DNA of 64,000 bases from Pseudomonas sp. QS1027 (GCF_002814235.1 NZ_PHSU01000011.1:464007-528006); one strand, 5' to 3'. Shown: positions 34,301 through 42,612, numbered from the stretch's first letter. Notes: generated by a model from the sequence alone, not told the origin. Translations and numbers: made by a program.

Positions 34301-34861
34301 CATCAGACCCGTGCCGAAAAAGGCCTGGGGCTGGGCCTGGCGATTGCCGACGGGTTATGCAGGGTACTCGGGCATCGCCTGCAAGTGCGCTCCTGGCCGG
34401 GACGCGGCAGTGTGTTCAGCGTCAGCGTGCCGATTGCCCGTCATCCGGCGAGTGCGCTCGGCAAGATCGCGCCCGTCAACGGCCAGGCGCTGAGTGGTGC
34501 GCAGGTGTTATGCGTGGATAACGAAGACAGCATTCTGATCGGCATGCACAGCCTGCTGACCCGCTGGGGCTGCCAGGTTTCGACCGCGCGCAATCGCGAG
34601 GAATGCGCCGCGCTGCTCGATGGCGGCCTGCGTCCGCAACTGGCGCTGGTGGACTATCACCTGGATGACGGCGAGACCGGAACCGGCCTGATGACCTGGA
34701 TGCGCACGCGCCTGGCGGAGCCGCTGCCCGGCGTGGTGATCAGCGCCGACCTGCGTCCGGAAACCGTCGCGCAGGTGCACGGGGCGGGATTGGAGTACCT
34801 GGCCAAACCGGTGAAGCCGGCGGCGTTGCGAGCCTTGTTGAGTCGGCATCTGCCCCTCTGA
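31391..34861 (+). CDS. crbS: SLC5-type hybrid sensor kinase (CrbS/MxtR-like)
   Basis: A 1156-residue membrane protein. An N-terminal sodium:solute-symporter-like part (about 1-520, GAVGQAADQLWAFLPIY and CLPRQFHVTVVENI) is followed by a linker, a PAS domain (about 635-745), HisKA with H806 in AVSHDLMQPLNAARL, HATPase (GLGLGLAIADGLCR) and a C-terminal receiver with D1088 (LALVDYHLDD) and KPVK. This order matches CrbS/MxtR, which works with an orphan response regulator to control acetate (acs) metabolism and redox responses. ATG 31391 follows GGGAG. The partner response regulator is not in this window. Confidence 0.9.
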   Translation: MSLSSGLIAAVALAYMAIMFAIAFYGDRRSAPLPPRVRAWVYSLSLAVYCTSWTFFGAVGQAADQLWAFLPIYLGPVLLLVFAPWVLQKMVLISKQENITSIADFIAARYGKSQSLAVVVALICLVGVLPYIALQLKAIVLGVNLLIGAGADAMGVRAQDTALVVSLILALFTIVFGTRNLDATEHHRGMVLAIAFESLVKLFAFLAVGAFVTYGLYDGFDDLFDQAKTSALLAEYWEETVNWPSMVVQTGVAMMAIICLPRQFHVTVVENIEPQDLRLAKWVFPAYLILAALFVVPIALAGRMMLPTDVLRDSYVISLPLAQAHPALALLAFIGGASAATGMVIVASVALSTMVSNDMLLPWLLRRQNSERPFEVFRHWMLSVRRVSIVAILLLAYVSYRLLGSTASLATIGQIAFAAVTQLAPAMLGALYWKQANRRGVFAGIAGGTFLWFYTLILPIAAHSLGWSLSSFPGLAWLHGNPLNLPISPLTQGVVLSLAGNFTLFAWVSVLSRTRVSEHWQAGRFIGQELNARPGARSMLAVQIEDLLTLAARFVGEERARQSFIRFAYRQGKGFNPNQNADSDWIAHTERLLAGVLGASSTRAVVKAAIEGREMQLEDVVRIADEASEVLQFNRALLQGAIENITQGISVVDQSLRLVAWNRRYLELFNYPDGLISVGRPIADIIRYNAERGLCGPGEAEVHVARRLHWMRQGRAHTSERLFPNGRVIELIGNPMPGGGFVMSFTDITAFREAEQALTEANEGLEQRVTERTHELSQLNIALTEAKGTAETANQSKTRFLAAVSHDLMQPLNAARLFSAALSHQDDSLSPEAQQLVQHLDSSLRSAEDLISDLLDISRLENGKITPNPQPFVLNELFDTLGAEFKALAQEQGMSFRVRGSRLPVNSDIKLLRRILQNFLTNAFRYAKGPVLLGVRRQGGQLSLEVWDRGPGIPEDKRQVIFEEFKRLDSHQTRAEKGLGLGLAIADGLCRVLGHRLQVRSWPGRGSVFSVSVPIARHPASALGKIAPVNGQALSGAQVLCVDNEDSILIGMHSLLTRWGCQVSTARNREECAALLDGGLRPQLALVDYHLDDGETGTGLMTWMRTRLAEPLPGVVISADLRPETVAQVHGAGLEYLAKPVKPAALRALLSRHLPL

Positions 34862-34875
34862 AGACTTCACCGACG

Positions 34876-34962
34876 CTTTCGCGGGCAAGCCCTGCTCCTA
34901 CAAGGTTGTGTTGTACACAAAGTCCGTGAACGACGACGTACTGTAGGAGCAGGGCTTGTCGG
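34876..34962. repeat. REP pair downstream of the sensor kinase
   Basis: CTTTCGCGGGCAAGCCCTGC (from 34876) faces CTGTAGGAGCAGGGCTTGTC (34941-34960), a degenerate REP pair between convergent genes. Confidence 0.75.
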
Positions 34963-35062
34963 GACGCCGCACCGCCGCGAAGAGGCCCGTAAGACTGGCA
35001 TCGCCCATTCGGACGCTATCGCCTACAAGCCGAGCTGCAGGGACCATGCCCAACCTGGCGGA

Positions 35063-36541
35063 TCACTCCGGCAATTGCACCACGCCATCCTCATCGGTCA
35101 TCGCCCGCTCCAGCAGCTCCGCCGGCAGGCTCTTGCTCGCCCGCGCGCCCAGCAGCTTGAGCTGCTCGCTGCGGCTGACCAGGTTGCCACGCCCGTCCGT
35201 CAGCTTGTTCCGTGCGGCGGCGTAGGCCTTGTCCAGTTGCTGGAGGCGATTGCCGACCTCGTCCAGGTCCTGGATAAACAACACGAACTTGTCGTACAGC
35301 CAACCGGCGCGCTCGGCGATTTCCCGGGCATTCTGGCTCTGGCGTTCCTGCTTCCAGAGGCTGTCGATCACCCGCAAGGTGGCGAGCAAGGTGGTCGGGC
35401 TGACAATCACGATATTACGGTCGAAAGCTTCCTGGAACAGGTTCGGCTCAGCCTGCAAGGCCGCCGAAAACGCCGCTTCGATCGGTACGAAAAGCAAGAC
35501 GAAATCCAGGCTGTGCAAGCCTTCCAGGCGCTTGTAGTCCTTGCCGGCCAAGCCCTTCACATGATTGCGCAGCGACAGCACATGCTGCTTGAGCGCCGCC
35601 TGGCCGATCGCCTCGTCATCGGCGCCGACGTATTGCTGGTAGGCGGTCAGGCTGACCTTGGAGTCCACCACCACCTGCTTGTCGCCCGGCAACAGGATCA
35701 GCACATCCGGCTGGAAACGCTCGCCGTCCGGCCCTTTCAGGCTGACCTGGGTCTGGTACTCGCGGCCCTTCTCCAACCCGGCATGCTCAAGCACCCGCTC
35801 GAGAATCAGCTCGCCCCAGTTGCCCTGGGTCTTCTGGCCCTTGAGTGCCCGGGTCAGGTTGGTCGCCTCATCGCTCAGGCGCAGGTTCAGCTGTTGCAGG
35901 CGCTCCAGCTCCTTGCCCAGGGAGAAGCGTTCGCGAGCTTCCTGTTGATAACTTTCTTCCACGCGTTTTTCGAAGGACTGAATGCGTTCCTTCAGCGGGT
36001 CGAGCAATTGTCCGAGGCGTTGCTGGCTGTTTTCGGCAAACCGCGCCTCGCGCTCGTCGAAGATCTTCGCGGCCATTTCGGCAAACTGCGCACGCAACTC
36101 ATCCCGTGAGCCCTGCAGGTCATCCAGGCGCTGCTGATGGCTGTCCTGCTGCTCCCGCAGCTCGGCGCTCAACGATGCCGCCTGGGCATCCAGGCGGCGC
36201 AGCTCGGCCTCCTTCTGGGCCCGCTCGAGGTTCCAGGCATGGGCGGCGTCGCGGCCGTTGTCACGCTCGATCTGCAGCAGTTCGACTTCCCGGCGCAACG
36301 CCGCCAGCTCCGCCTGCTTGACGGTATTGGCCTGGCTCAGGTCACTGACCTCATCGCGGCAGGCATCCAGCTGTGCGCCGAGCCCCTCCGCCGCCAACCG
36401 GGCACTGCTCAAGCGCTCGTCCAGCAACACCAGCTCCGCCTGGGCGGCACTCGCCCGGCGCTGCAACTGCCAGGCCAGCGCCAGCAACGGCACCGCCGCG
36501 CCCGCCAAACCGAGCAAGAGACTGGTCAGATCCAACGCCAT
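35063..36541 (-). CDS. rmuC: DNA recombination protein RmuC
   Basis: A 492-residue protein: an N-terminal membrane-anchor-like segment (MALDLTSLLLGLAGAAVPLL), a long coiled coil (about 30-240), then a restriction-endonuclease-like RmuC domain (NWGELILERVLEHAGLEKGR, FQPDVLILLPGDKQVVVDSK). The D-x(n)-D/VDSK nuclease motif is present. It limits DNA inversion and illegitimate recombination in E. coli. Start ATG 36541 has GGGAG 5 nt upstream. The stop at 35063 faces the REP pair. Confidence 0.93.
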   Translation of the reverse strand: MALDLTSLLLGLAGAAVPLLALAWQLQRRASAAQAELVLLDERLSSARLAAEGLGAQLDACRDEVSDLSQANTVKQAELAALRREVELLQIERDNGRDAAHAWNLERAQKEAELRRLDAQAASLSAELREQQDSHQQRLDDLQGSRDELRAQFAEMAAKIFDEREARFAENSQQRLGQLLDPLKERIQSFEKRVEESYQQEARERFSLGKELERLQQLNLRLSDEATNLTRALKGQKTQGNWGELILERVLEHAGLEKGREYQTQVSLKGPDGERFQPDVLILLPGDKQVVVDSKVSLTAYQQYVGADDEAIGQAALKQHVLSLRNHVKGLAGKDYKRLEGLHSLDFVLLFVPIEAAFSAALQAEPNLFQEAFDRNIVIVSPTTLLATLRVIDSLWKQERQSQNAREIAERAGWLYDKFVLFIQDLDEVGNRLQQLDKAYAAARNKLTDGRGNLVSRSEQLKLLGARASKSLPAELLERAMTDEDGVVQLPE

Positions 36542-37602
36542 AAGGACTCCCAAGGTGCCAACGAATTGTAAAGAATCAAGGGTAACGAAGCCGATCGACC
36601 CTGGACAGTTCGAGCCAGGTAGAAATCGTATCGGGCCTGGACAAGGGCAAGGAAGCCAAGCGAAATTTCATGTGGCATTGCACGCCAGATCGCGGGGCGC
36701 GCCACTCTACGCTGTTTTTCGTACGGGTAAAGTCGAAAAAACCCGGCATGCCCGTCCTAGAGCAAGCGCTTGGGACAATCCACAGAAGCTGTGGATAACT
36801 CAGTGGACAACCCCTCTCCAACCCTCGCAAAGCCGCATGGAATGGGGCTCGCAGTCAAACTGTCGATTTTTTCACCAATAAAAAAAGACGATATTTTTCA
36901 TTGACTTGTATTTGCGATACAGGCATTCGAGGGACAGATTGCGCAGATGACACTCAGGTGACAAGCCATGGCCCAATTGTGCACAAGTAGTGCGATAACG
37001 GTTATATCGACGCACCTTTTTTGCACAGGCGCGGCCATTCGCCCTTCAACGCTGCCCCTGGACGGGTACGCTACCCCCTGCTTCGGGCAGCGTGCCGCCG
37101 GCTGAATCCCGCCTCGATACCCCGGCAGCGCCCCGCACAACATTTTTTGCTAACACACTTCCCTTATCCGTTTTAATCCGATAGTATCCGCACCGTTAGT
37201 ACCAAGCTGAAAGTCAATTCTGGTCGAACATTCCCTCATAAGCACTCTCCAAAATGGATCAGTCGCTCGAACGAAGGGATCGACCCCTCGATGGTTTCCA
37301 GGTAAATCCTCTCCAGTACAGCCTTATGAAAGGCGGCTGCCGAAGGTTATTACTCTGACCGAACCAACCTGCAAGATTGATCAGGATCTTCACCCCGGGC
37401 CCAGAACCTTTGCCCTTGTTGTGATTGCCTGCCCTCCTAAGTACCTACCTGCCAGCCCCAGCGCCACTTGATTTCATGCGCTCAACTGGCGGCTTTGTTC
37501 CAGTCAGGTTCTTCGTCCGATCCATAATGGTTCGACGCTACTGGAACGTTTTAACGTTGCACGGATCAGATTCCGTGTCATTTGCAGGAACACCTAATAA
37601 TT
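36542..37602. other. 1.06-kb gap with no convincing gene
   Basis: No ORF here has protein-like composition. It contains a perfect DnaA box (TGTGGATAA, 36790-36798) overlapping the dyad CCACAG-AAG-CTGTGG, an AT-rich promoter-like tract around 36880-36930 (ATTTTTCATTGACTTG), and a long stretch upstream of the small gene at 37603 that could be an untranslated leader. A small RNA or missed peptide is possible but not visible by eye. Confidence 0.5.
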
Positions 37603-37827
37603 ATGTCGACTCAAATCCATACCCAGGACGCTATTCGCACCCTGACCAACGCCTTCGCACCGATGAACTGCCTGATCATGGCCGCTCGCAAAGGCTGCTT
37701 CAGCTTCACGCTGGTCAACGAACACGGTATCGCCCGTCACAGCGAACGCCTGTACCCGGACCAGTACTCCAGCGCCGAACCGCTGCAGGCGGTCATCGAC
37801 CGCACGCGCCAAGCCCTGGTTGCCTGA
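37603..37827 (+). CDS. Small conserved Pseudomonas protein (74 residues)
   Basis: MSTQIHTQDAIRTLTNAFAP, with FSFTLVNEHGIARHSERLYP in the middle: a compact alpha/beta protein found in many Pseudomonas (possibly the DUF3509 type; identity not verified). ATG 37603 is preferred; the nearest purine-rich site (CAGGAA) is rather far, about 14 nt. A good terminator follows at 37865. No export signal. Function unknown. Confidence 0.78.
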   Translation: MSTQIHTQDAIRTLTNAFAPMNCLIMAARKGCFSFTLVNEHGIARHSERLYPDQYSSAEPLQAVIDRTRQALVA

Positions 37828-37864
37828 AGCTCATATAACCCAGCTTCGAAACAAGCTGTAACCC

Positions 37865-37893
37865 AAAAGCCCGGCCTTTGTTGCCGGGCTTTT
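37865..37893 (+). terminator. Terminator after the 74-residue gene
   Basis: AAAAGCCCGGC (37865-37875), loop CTTTGTT, GCCGGGCTTTT (37883-37893) and further T. It ends the small-gene transcript 38 nt past the stop. Confidence 0.9.
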
Positions 37894-38132
37894 TATTGCC
37901 TGAAGTTTCGCGATTTTGGCTGTATTGCTAAGCACGAATAAATATATAAGCCGCGCGCTCATGGTTTAAATATTTTAAAAACAGTCCTTTACAGCAAAGA
38001 TATGACACTACACTTCAACTCAAGCGGCCCGGGCCGCTTCCGGCGGGCCTGAACGCCTCAACCGCTACCAGGGGCCAGGCCACGCCGACCAATAAAAAAC
38101 GCCGATCACACGGCAGAAGCATCGAGGGTGTC
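37894..38132. other. AT-rich intergenic region
   Basis: A 239-nt non-coding stretch upstream of the gene at 38133. It includes an AT-rich tract (37935-37985, AATAAATATATAAG and TTTAAATATTTTAAAAA) that is unusual in this GC-rich region and may be the promoter area. No ORF is supported. Confidence 0.45.
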
Positions 38133-38615
38133 ATGGGTATCGCCGCCAGGGAACTGCGCCTTTATGTGATTCGCCCGACCCTGCTGTACCTGGGTCGCCA
38201 CAGCCCGAGCGCCGAAGCACTGCTACTGGGCATCGCCGCCAGCCAGTCGGACCTGGGCTCGGCCCTGCATGACCGCCGCGGCCACGGCCTGTACTGCATC
38301 GACGAAAGCCGCCATGCCGCGTTATGGGATCGCTACCTGGCCCCGGACCCGGAATTGGCCAGCCTGGTTCGTGGCCTGGCCAGCCAGCACGCTTTTTTTA
38401 GCAGCCCGAATCTCGAACTTGCGGTGAATCTTCGTTATTCCACGGCCATCGCCTGGCTGCTGGTGGAGGAACACCACCCACACCTGCCCGCCATCGACGA
38501 TCTGCTCGGTATGGCGCGGATCTGGAGACAGACTTTCCAGCCACAAGGACGTTTAAGGGACTTCACCCGCGCCTGGCAAAGTTGTGACTCATCGGTCACT
38601 CCGGTCACCTGTTAG
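38133..38615 (+). CDS. Phage-type hypothetical protein (lysozyme-like helix bundle?)
   Basis: A 160-residue soluble protein: RLYVIRPTLLYLGRHSPSAE, GIAASQSDLGSALHDRRGHG, LYCIDESRHAALWDRYL and LAVNLRYSTAIAWLL. It resembles uncharacterised proteins from Pseudomonas phages and prophages in which the corresponding motif reads AAQESxLG...GLYQI, reminiscent of soluble lytic transglycosylase active sites. Here that glutamate position is Gln/Ser (ASQSDLG), so catalysis seems unlikely. It stands alone, with no other phage gene nearby. The phage link is from memory and needs a search. Confidence 0.6.
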   Translation: MGIAARELRLYVIRPTLLYLGRHSPSAEALLLGIAASQSDLGSALHDRRGHGLYCIDESRHAALWDRYLAPDPELASLVRGLASQHAFFSSPNLELAVNLRYSTAIAWLLVEEHHPHLPAIDDLLGMARIWRQTFQPQGRLRDFTRAWQSCDSSVTPVTC

Positions 38616-38759
38616 CGCCAAACCCCAGTTTCTGGAAAAACCAATCGATTTTGGTCGGATTGTCCTACAAAACCGCTCTATCTCCAGTAATTCACCCTAT
38701 AGCGCCGCAGCGAAAATGTTGCTACTTTTCGCCTCGGTGATCACCACGGAGTTCTAATA

Positions 38760-40016
38760 ATGAAAAAAGCAATGCTCAAGACCACTCTCAGCCTTTCTGT
38801 TGCACTGGCATCCACCCAGTTGTTCGCGAGTGGCTTTGCCCTCAACGAACAGAGCATCAGCGGGATGGGGACCGGTTATGCGGGTCGATCTTCTTCTGCC
38901 GAAGATGCAAGCACCGTTTACGGCAACCCTGCCGGTATGTCCCTGCTCGGTCGCGATGAAGTGACCGCAGGTGTAGCAACCATCGATGCCAAGACCGATA
39001 TCAGGAACGCCAGCGGCGGCCGCCCAGGCGGCACCAACGACGGCGATATGGTCCCGTTCACGTCTGTACCCAATGGCTTCATCGTCAAACAGCTGGGCAA
39101 CGGCTGGGCAGTGGGTGTGGGGGCCTACGCACCTTTCGGCCTGGTAACCGATTATGAAAGCGGCTTTGCTGGCGCCAACTACGGCCAGAAGAGCGAAGTC
39201 AAGGTTGTCACCCTGCAACCGACTGTCAGCTATGCCATCAACGATATGGTGTCTATCGGCGGCGGTCCAACCTTCAACCGCATGAGCGGCGAACTGAGCT
39301 CCACAACCGCTACTGGCGGCTTTGTGGACGTCAAGGGTGACGACACGGCGGTGGGTTACAACCTCGGCGTGATTGTCCAACCGACCAGCAGCACCCGCCT
39401 GGGCCTGACCTACCATTCCAAGGTCAGCTACTCGCTGGATGGCCACACCGCCCTCAGCGGTCCTGGCTTCGGTCCTTTCGCCGGCACCCGCTACAAAGGC
39501 TCCCTGGATATCACCACGCCAGAGAACGTGGACTTCTCGGTCACCCAGAAACTGGATGATCAATGGACCGTCTATGCCGGTGCCACCTGGACCCGCTGGA
39601 GCCGCCTGCAAAACATCACCATCAACAACCAGGGTGTTTCGCCATTCCTCGGTGGCTCTGCCGGCCCTATCGGCACCATCACCGAACAACAGAACTGGCA
39701 CGACACCTGGGCCTCGGCCATCGGCGTAGCCTACCGGGTCAACAAGGAGTGGGTACTGCGCAGCGGCTTGTCGGTTGACCAGGCGCCTACCAACAACACC
39801 GATCGCTCCGTGCGTATCCCTACGGGTGATCGCAAGGCCATCAGCTTCGGTGCTGGTTACAGCCCAACCGACGACTGGACCATCGACCTCGCCGTCTCCT
39901 ACCTCAAGGAAGAAGACGTCAACGTCAACCTGAACGTTCCAGGTAAAGGCGCCTACAGCTCCACGTACGAAAACAGTGCATGGGGCTTCGGCGCGGGTGC
40001 TACTTACAAGTTCTGA
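38760..40016 (+). CDS. FadL/TodX-family outer-membrane transporter
   Basis: A 418-residue 14-strand barrel precursor. Signal peptide (MKKAMLKTTLSLSVALASTQ, cleaved near SGF), then the FadL hallmark N-terminus GFALNEQSISGMGTGYAGRS, SAEDASTVYGNPAGMS, and a C-terminal GFGAGATYKF ending in phenylalanine. It takes up hydrophobic compounds (long-chain fatty acids, aromatics) by lateral diffusion. ATG 38760 has GGAG 8 nt upstream. A strong terminator follows. Confidence 0.93.
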   Translation: MKKAMLKTTLSLSVALASTQLFASGFALNEQSISGMGTGYAGRSSSAEDASTVYGNPAGMSLLGRDEVTAGVATIDAKTDIRNASGGRPGGTNDGDMVPFTSVPNGFIVKQLGNGWAVGVGAYAPFGLVTDYESGFAGANYGQKSEVKVVTLQPTVSYAINDMVSIGGGPTFNRMSGELSSTTATGGFVDVKGDDTAVGYNLGVIVQPTSSTRLGLTYHSKVSYSLDGHTALSGPGFGPFAGTRYKGSLDITTPENVDFSVTQKLDDQWTVYAGATWTRWSRLQNITINNQGVSPFLGGSAGPIGTITEQQNWHDTWASAIGVAYRVNKEWVLRSGLSVDQAPTNNTDRSVRIPTGDRKAISFGAGYSPTDDWTIDLAVSYLKEEDVNVNLNVPGKGAYSSTYENSAWGFGAGATYKF

Positions 40017-40053
40017 TTCACGACGGGCCTGAACCGCTCGTTAGCTGGATAGA

Positions 40054-40087
40054 AAAAAACCCGCATCGCCTCTGATGCGGGTTTTTT
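40054..40087. terminator. Bidirectional terminator
   Basis: AAAAAACCCGCATC, loop GCCTCT, then GATGCGGGTTTTTT: a 14-bp symmetrical stem with A/T runs on both sides, between the convergent FadL-type and glutathione-peroxidase genes. Confidence 0.92.
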
Positions 40088-40102
40088 ATTGCCTGATGTT
40101 TA

Positions 40103-40654
40103 TCAGGGCTTCGAGGCGATGGCCTTCTCCACGGCGGAGATCAGCTCGGGGTTGTCGGGTTTGGTCAAGCTGGAGAAGTGCGCGATCACCTTGCCCTGGC
40201 GGTCCACCACATACTTGTAGAAATTCCACTTCGGTGCCGCGCTCTGCTGCGCCAGCACCTTGAACAGGTGCACGGCATCCGGCCCCCTGACCACCTGCGG
40301 TTCGGTCATGGTGAAGGTGACGCCATAGTTCACATAACAGACCTTGGCCGTCTCGGCGCCATCATTGGACTCCTGCTTGAAGTCATCCGACGGCACGCCG
40401 ATCAGTTCCAGGCCCTGGCCCTTGTAATGCTGGTAGAGCGCCTCAAGACCTTTGAACTGTGGGGCAAAGCCACAGAAACTGGCGGTGTTGACGATCACCA
40501 GCGGCTTGCCGGCAAAACGCTGGCAAAGATCGATGGACTCCTTGGCCCGTAACTTCGGCAATTGCCCCTGCAAGAGTTCCGGGCACCCGGCCGCCAGGGC
40601 CGCTCCGGAAAAGGCCATCAAAACGGCAGGAATCGCCAGCCAGCGCATCGCCAT
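40103..40654 (-). CDS. Periplasmic glutathione peroxidase-like protein
   Basis: A 183-residue thiol peroxidase with a Sec signal peptide (to about AALAAGC). The peroxidatic cysteine is C61 in [15 protein letters not shown] and [10 protein letters not shown] supply the conserved catalytic surroundings, although the usual Gln is not evident. It reduces peroxides in the periplasm, probably with thioredoxin-like donors. ATG 40654 has AGGA 8 nt upstream; ATG 40648 is a close alternative. Convergent with the FadL gene, a pairing also known from P. aeruginosa. Confidence 0.92.
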   Translation of the reverse strand: MAMRWLAIPAVLMAFSGAALAAGCPELLQGQLPKLRAKESIDLCQRFAGKPLVIVNTASFCGFAPQFKGLEALYQHYKGQGLELIGVPSDDFKQESNDGAETAKVCYVNYGVTFTMTEPQVVRGPDAVHLFKVLAQQSAAPKWNFYKYVVDRQGKVIAHFSSLTKPDNPELISAVEKAIASKP

Positions 40655-40723
40655 ATCCTGAATCCTGGAGAAGAGATCGAAGCGTCAACTTACGCGCCGG
40701 CTCCCCTCCCTAGCAAGCGGCGC

Positions 40724-40846
40724 TTAACAAGCGCCCATGCCCAACTGCATCAACGCCAGGCCGCCCTGATGCCAGCCCCACCAGGCCAGCGCCAGCAGCC
40801 AGGCGATCACCGCCAGGGCCAGCAGCCGCGACCAGAAGGCACTCAT
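40724..40846 (-). CDS. 40-residue hydrophobic small membrane protein
   Basis: MSAFWSRLLALAVIAWLLAL, then AWWGWHQGGLALMQLGMGAC: one membrane helix of about 20 residues and a short glycine-rich tail. Its ATG overlaps the TGA of the MFS gene by 4 bp (40843-40846), so it is translationally coupled and probably made with the transporter. It may be an accessory subunit (inference). Its short length makes it easily missed. Confidence 0.65.
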   Translation of the reverse strand: MSAFWSRLLALAVIAWLLALAWWGWHQGGLALMQLGMGAC

Positions 40847-42051
40847 GCCAGGCCTGCCTGTGCCTGCAACCGCGCCACGGGCCGCTCACGCACCGGCCAG
40901 TTCAAGGCCGCAGCGAGCAGGCTCAGGAGGATGGAAACCTGCCAGATCAAGTCGTAGCTGCCGGTATGGTCATACACCACCCCGCCCAGCCAGCCGCCGA
41001 GGAAGGCCCCCAGCTGGTGGAAGAGAAACACGATCCCACCGAGCATGGAGAGATTGCGCACGCCGAACAACGTCGCCACGGTGCCATTGGTCAGGGGCAC
41101 CGTCGACAGCCAGAGAAAGCCCATGGCCATGCCGAACAGACAGGCACTGAATTGCGTGACCGGCACCCAGAGAAACACCGCGATCACCACCGCCCGTGCC
41201 AGGTACAAAGCAGTCAGCAGGCGTGGCTTGGACATCCGTCCGCCGAGCCAGCCGGCGGTGTAGGTACCGAAGATATTGAACAGGCCGATCAGCGCCAGCA
41301 CCGTGGTCCCGACGGTGGCCGGCAAGTGCTGGTCGACCAGGTAGGCCGGCAGGTGCACACCGATGAATACCACCTGGAATCCGCAGACAAAAAAGCCGAA
41401 CGCCAGCAACCAGAAGCCGGAATGGGAACAGGCTTCGCGCAGTGCCTCGGACAGGGTCTGCTCACCCGCAAGCTTGGGTAGCGGCTTGTCCTTGAGCATG
41501 CTCACCAGCGGCACGATCAGCGCCACCAGCACGCCCAGCACGAGCAAGGCCGTCGACCAGCCAAGCCAGCCGATCAACCCCAGGGTACCCGGCAGCATGG
41601 CGAACTGACCGAAGGACCCGGCGGCGCTGGCGATCCCCATGGCCATGCTGCGCTTCTCCGGCGGTACGGCACGTCCGACCACACCGAGGATCACCGAGAA
41701 CGAGGTCCCCGACAGGCCAATACCGATCAGCAGGCCAGCACTCAGGGACAAGGTCAGCGCGGAATCGGACAGCCCCATGCAGACCAGCCCGACGGCGTAC
41801 AACACGCCACCGATCAACACCACTTTCGCCGCGCCGAAGCGGTCGGCCAAGGCGCCGGTAAAGGGTTGGGACAGGCCCCAGATCAGGTTCTGCAAGGCGA
41901 TGGCAAAAGCGAACACTTCGCGGCCCCAACCGAACTGCGCGCTCATGGGGGGCAGGAACAGCCCGAAACCGTGCCGTATCCCGAGGGACAGCGCGAGGAT
42001 CAGCGCACTCCCGAGCAGAATCCAGCCACTGGCACGCCACATCGAGGTCAT
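40843..42051 (-). CDS. MFS transporter
   Basis: A 402-residue, 12-TM protein: GIRHGFGLFLPPMSAQFGWG, QPFTGALADRFGAAKVVLIG and VPPEKRSMAMGIASAAGSFG are typical of MFS members of the monocarboxylate/oxalate:formate-like branch. AAGGAG lies 7 nt before ATG 42051. It is 52 nt downstream of a MarR-type regulator in the same direction, with a palindrome between them, and 4 bp overlapped by a small membrane protein. Substrate unknown. Confidence 0.88.
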   Translation of the reverse strand: MTSMWRASGWILLGSALILALSLGIRHGFGLFLPPMSAQFGWGREVFAFAIALQNLIWGLSQPFTGALADRFGAAKVVLIGGVLYAVGLVCMGLSDSALTLSLSAGLLIGIGLSGTSFSVILGVVGRAVPPEKRSMAMGIASAAGSFGQFAMLPGTLGLIGWLGWSTALLVLGVLVALIVPLVSMLKDKPLPKLAGEQTLSEALREACSHSGFWLLAFGFFVCGFQVVFIGVHLPAYLVDQHLPATVGTTVLALIGLFNIFGTYTAGWLGGRMSKPRLLTALYLARAVVIAVFLWVPVTQFSACLFGMAMGFLWLSTVPLTNGTVATLFGVRNLSMLGGIVFLFHQLGAFLGGWLGGVVYDHTGSYDLIWQVSILLSLLAAALNWPVRERPVARLQAQAGLA

Positions 42052-42067
42052 TATTATTCTCCTTTAA

Positions 42068-42081
42068 CGGGTACATACCCG
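42068..42081. promoter_or_regulatory. Palindromic operator before the MFS gene
   Basis: CGGGTACATACCCG is a perfect 14-bp palindrome 17 nt upstream of the MFS start. The half-site TACCCG recurs upstream of the MarR gene (about 42530-42535), consistent with one regulator binding both sites. Confidence 0.6.
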
Positions 42082-42103
42082 CTTTATACAAATAAAACGG
42101 CGA

Positions 42104-42517
42104 TCACTCGCCGCTTGCCAACTCTTCCAGCAGGGCCACCAGTGCCGCGCGTTTTTCATCCCCGAGGCGGTTCGCCAGGCGCTGCTGGGCCGCTTCCCAG
42201 GCGGGTCCGGCGGCAATCAGCCGTTCGGCGCCGGCGTCGGTGAGCCGGACCAGGCGGTTACGCAGGTCGGCGCCTTCGGTCAGGGCCACCAGGCCGTCGC
42301 ACTCCAGCACCCGCAGATTGCGCCCGAGGGTGCTGCGATCCAGGCCCATGGCTTCGGCCAGGCTGGAAATACTCGGCTGGTCGAGGCGCTTGAGATTGCA
42401 CAGCAGAGAATACTGGGCAACGTTGATCCCGAAGCCGTCGAGAGCGCCGTCGTAATGCCTGCTAACGCCACGAGCGGCGCGACGCAGGCTGATGCATAAA
42501 CAATCGGTGGATAACAT
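42104..42517 (-). CDS. MarR-family transcriptional regulator
   Basis: A 137-residue winged-helix protein. MLSTDCLCISLRRAARGVSR opens dimer helix 1; ISSLAEAMGLDRSTLGRNLR is the recognition HTH and LVALTEGADLRNRLVRLTDA the wing. ATG 42517 is chosen because upstream sequence is not protein-like, though there is no clear Shine-Dalgarno. It controls the MFS gene 52 nt downstream and itself through the shared TACCCG-type sites (inference). Confidence 0.88.
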   Translation of the reverse strand: MLSTDCLCISLRRAARGVSRHYDGALDGFGINVAQYSLLCNLKRLDQPSISSLAEAMGLDRSTLGRNLRVLECDGLVALTEGADLRNRLVRLTDAGAERLIAAGPAWEAAQQRLANRLGDEKRAALVALLEELASGE

Positions 42518-42524
42518 GGCGTGT

Positions 42525-42535
42525 GTATATACCCG
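42525..42535. promoter_or_regulatory. Partial operator upstream of the MarR gene
   Basis: GTATATACCCG shares TACCCG and a degenerate opposite half with the perfect palindrome at 42068-42081. It lies 8-18 nt upstream of the MarR ATG and is a likely autoregulatory site. Confidence 0.45.
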
Positions 42536-42612
42536 TGACACAGTGAAAACAAGTTTGAACGATATATCAGCGGTGTGGCATCTGACGCCATCGCCAGATA
42601 GCCGAAATATTG

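Noticed and set aside
36898..37143. 81-codon reverse frame in the 1-kb gap
   Set aside because: Composition is not protein-like and it has no ribosome site.
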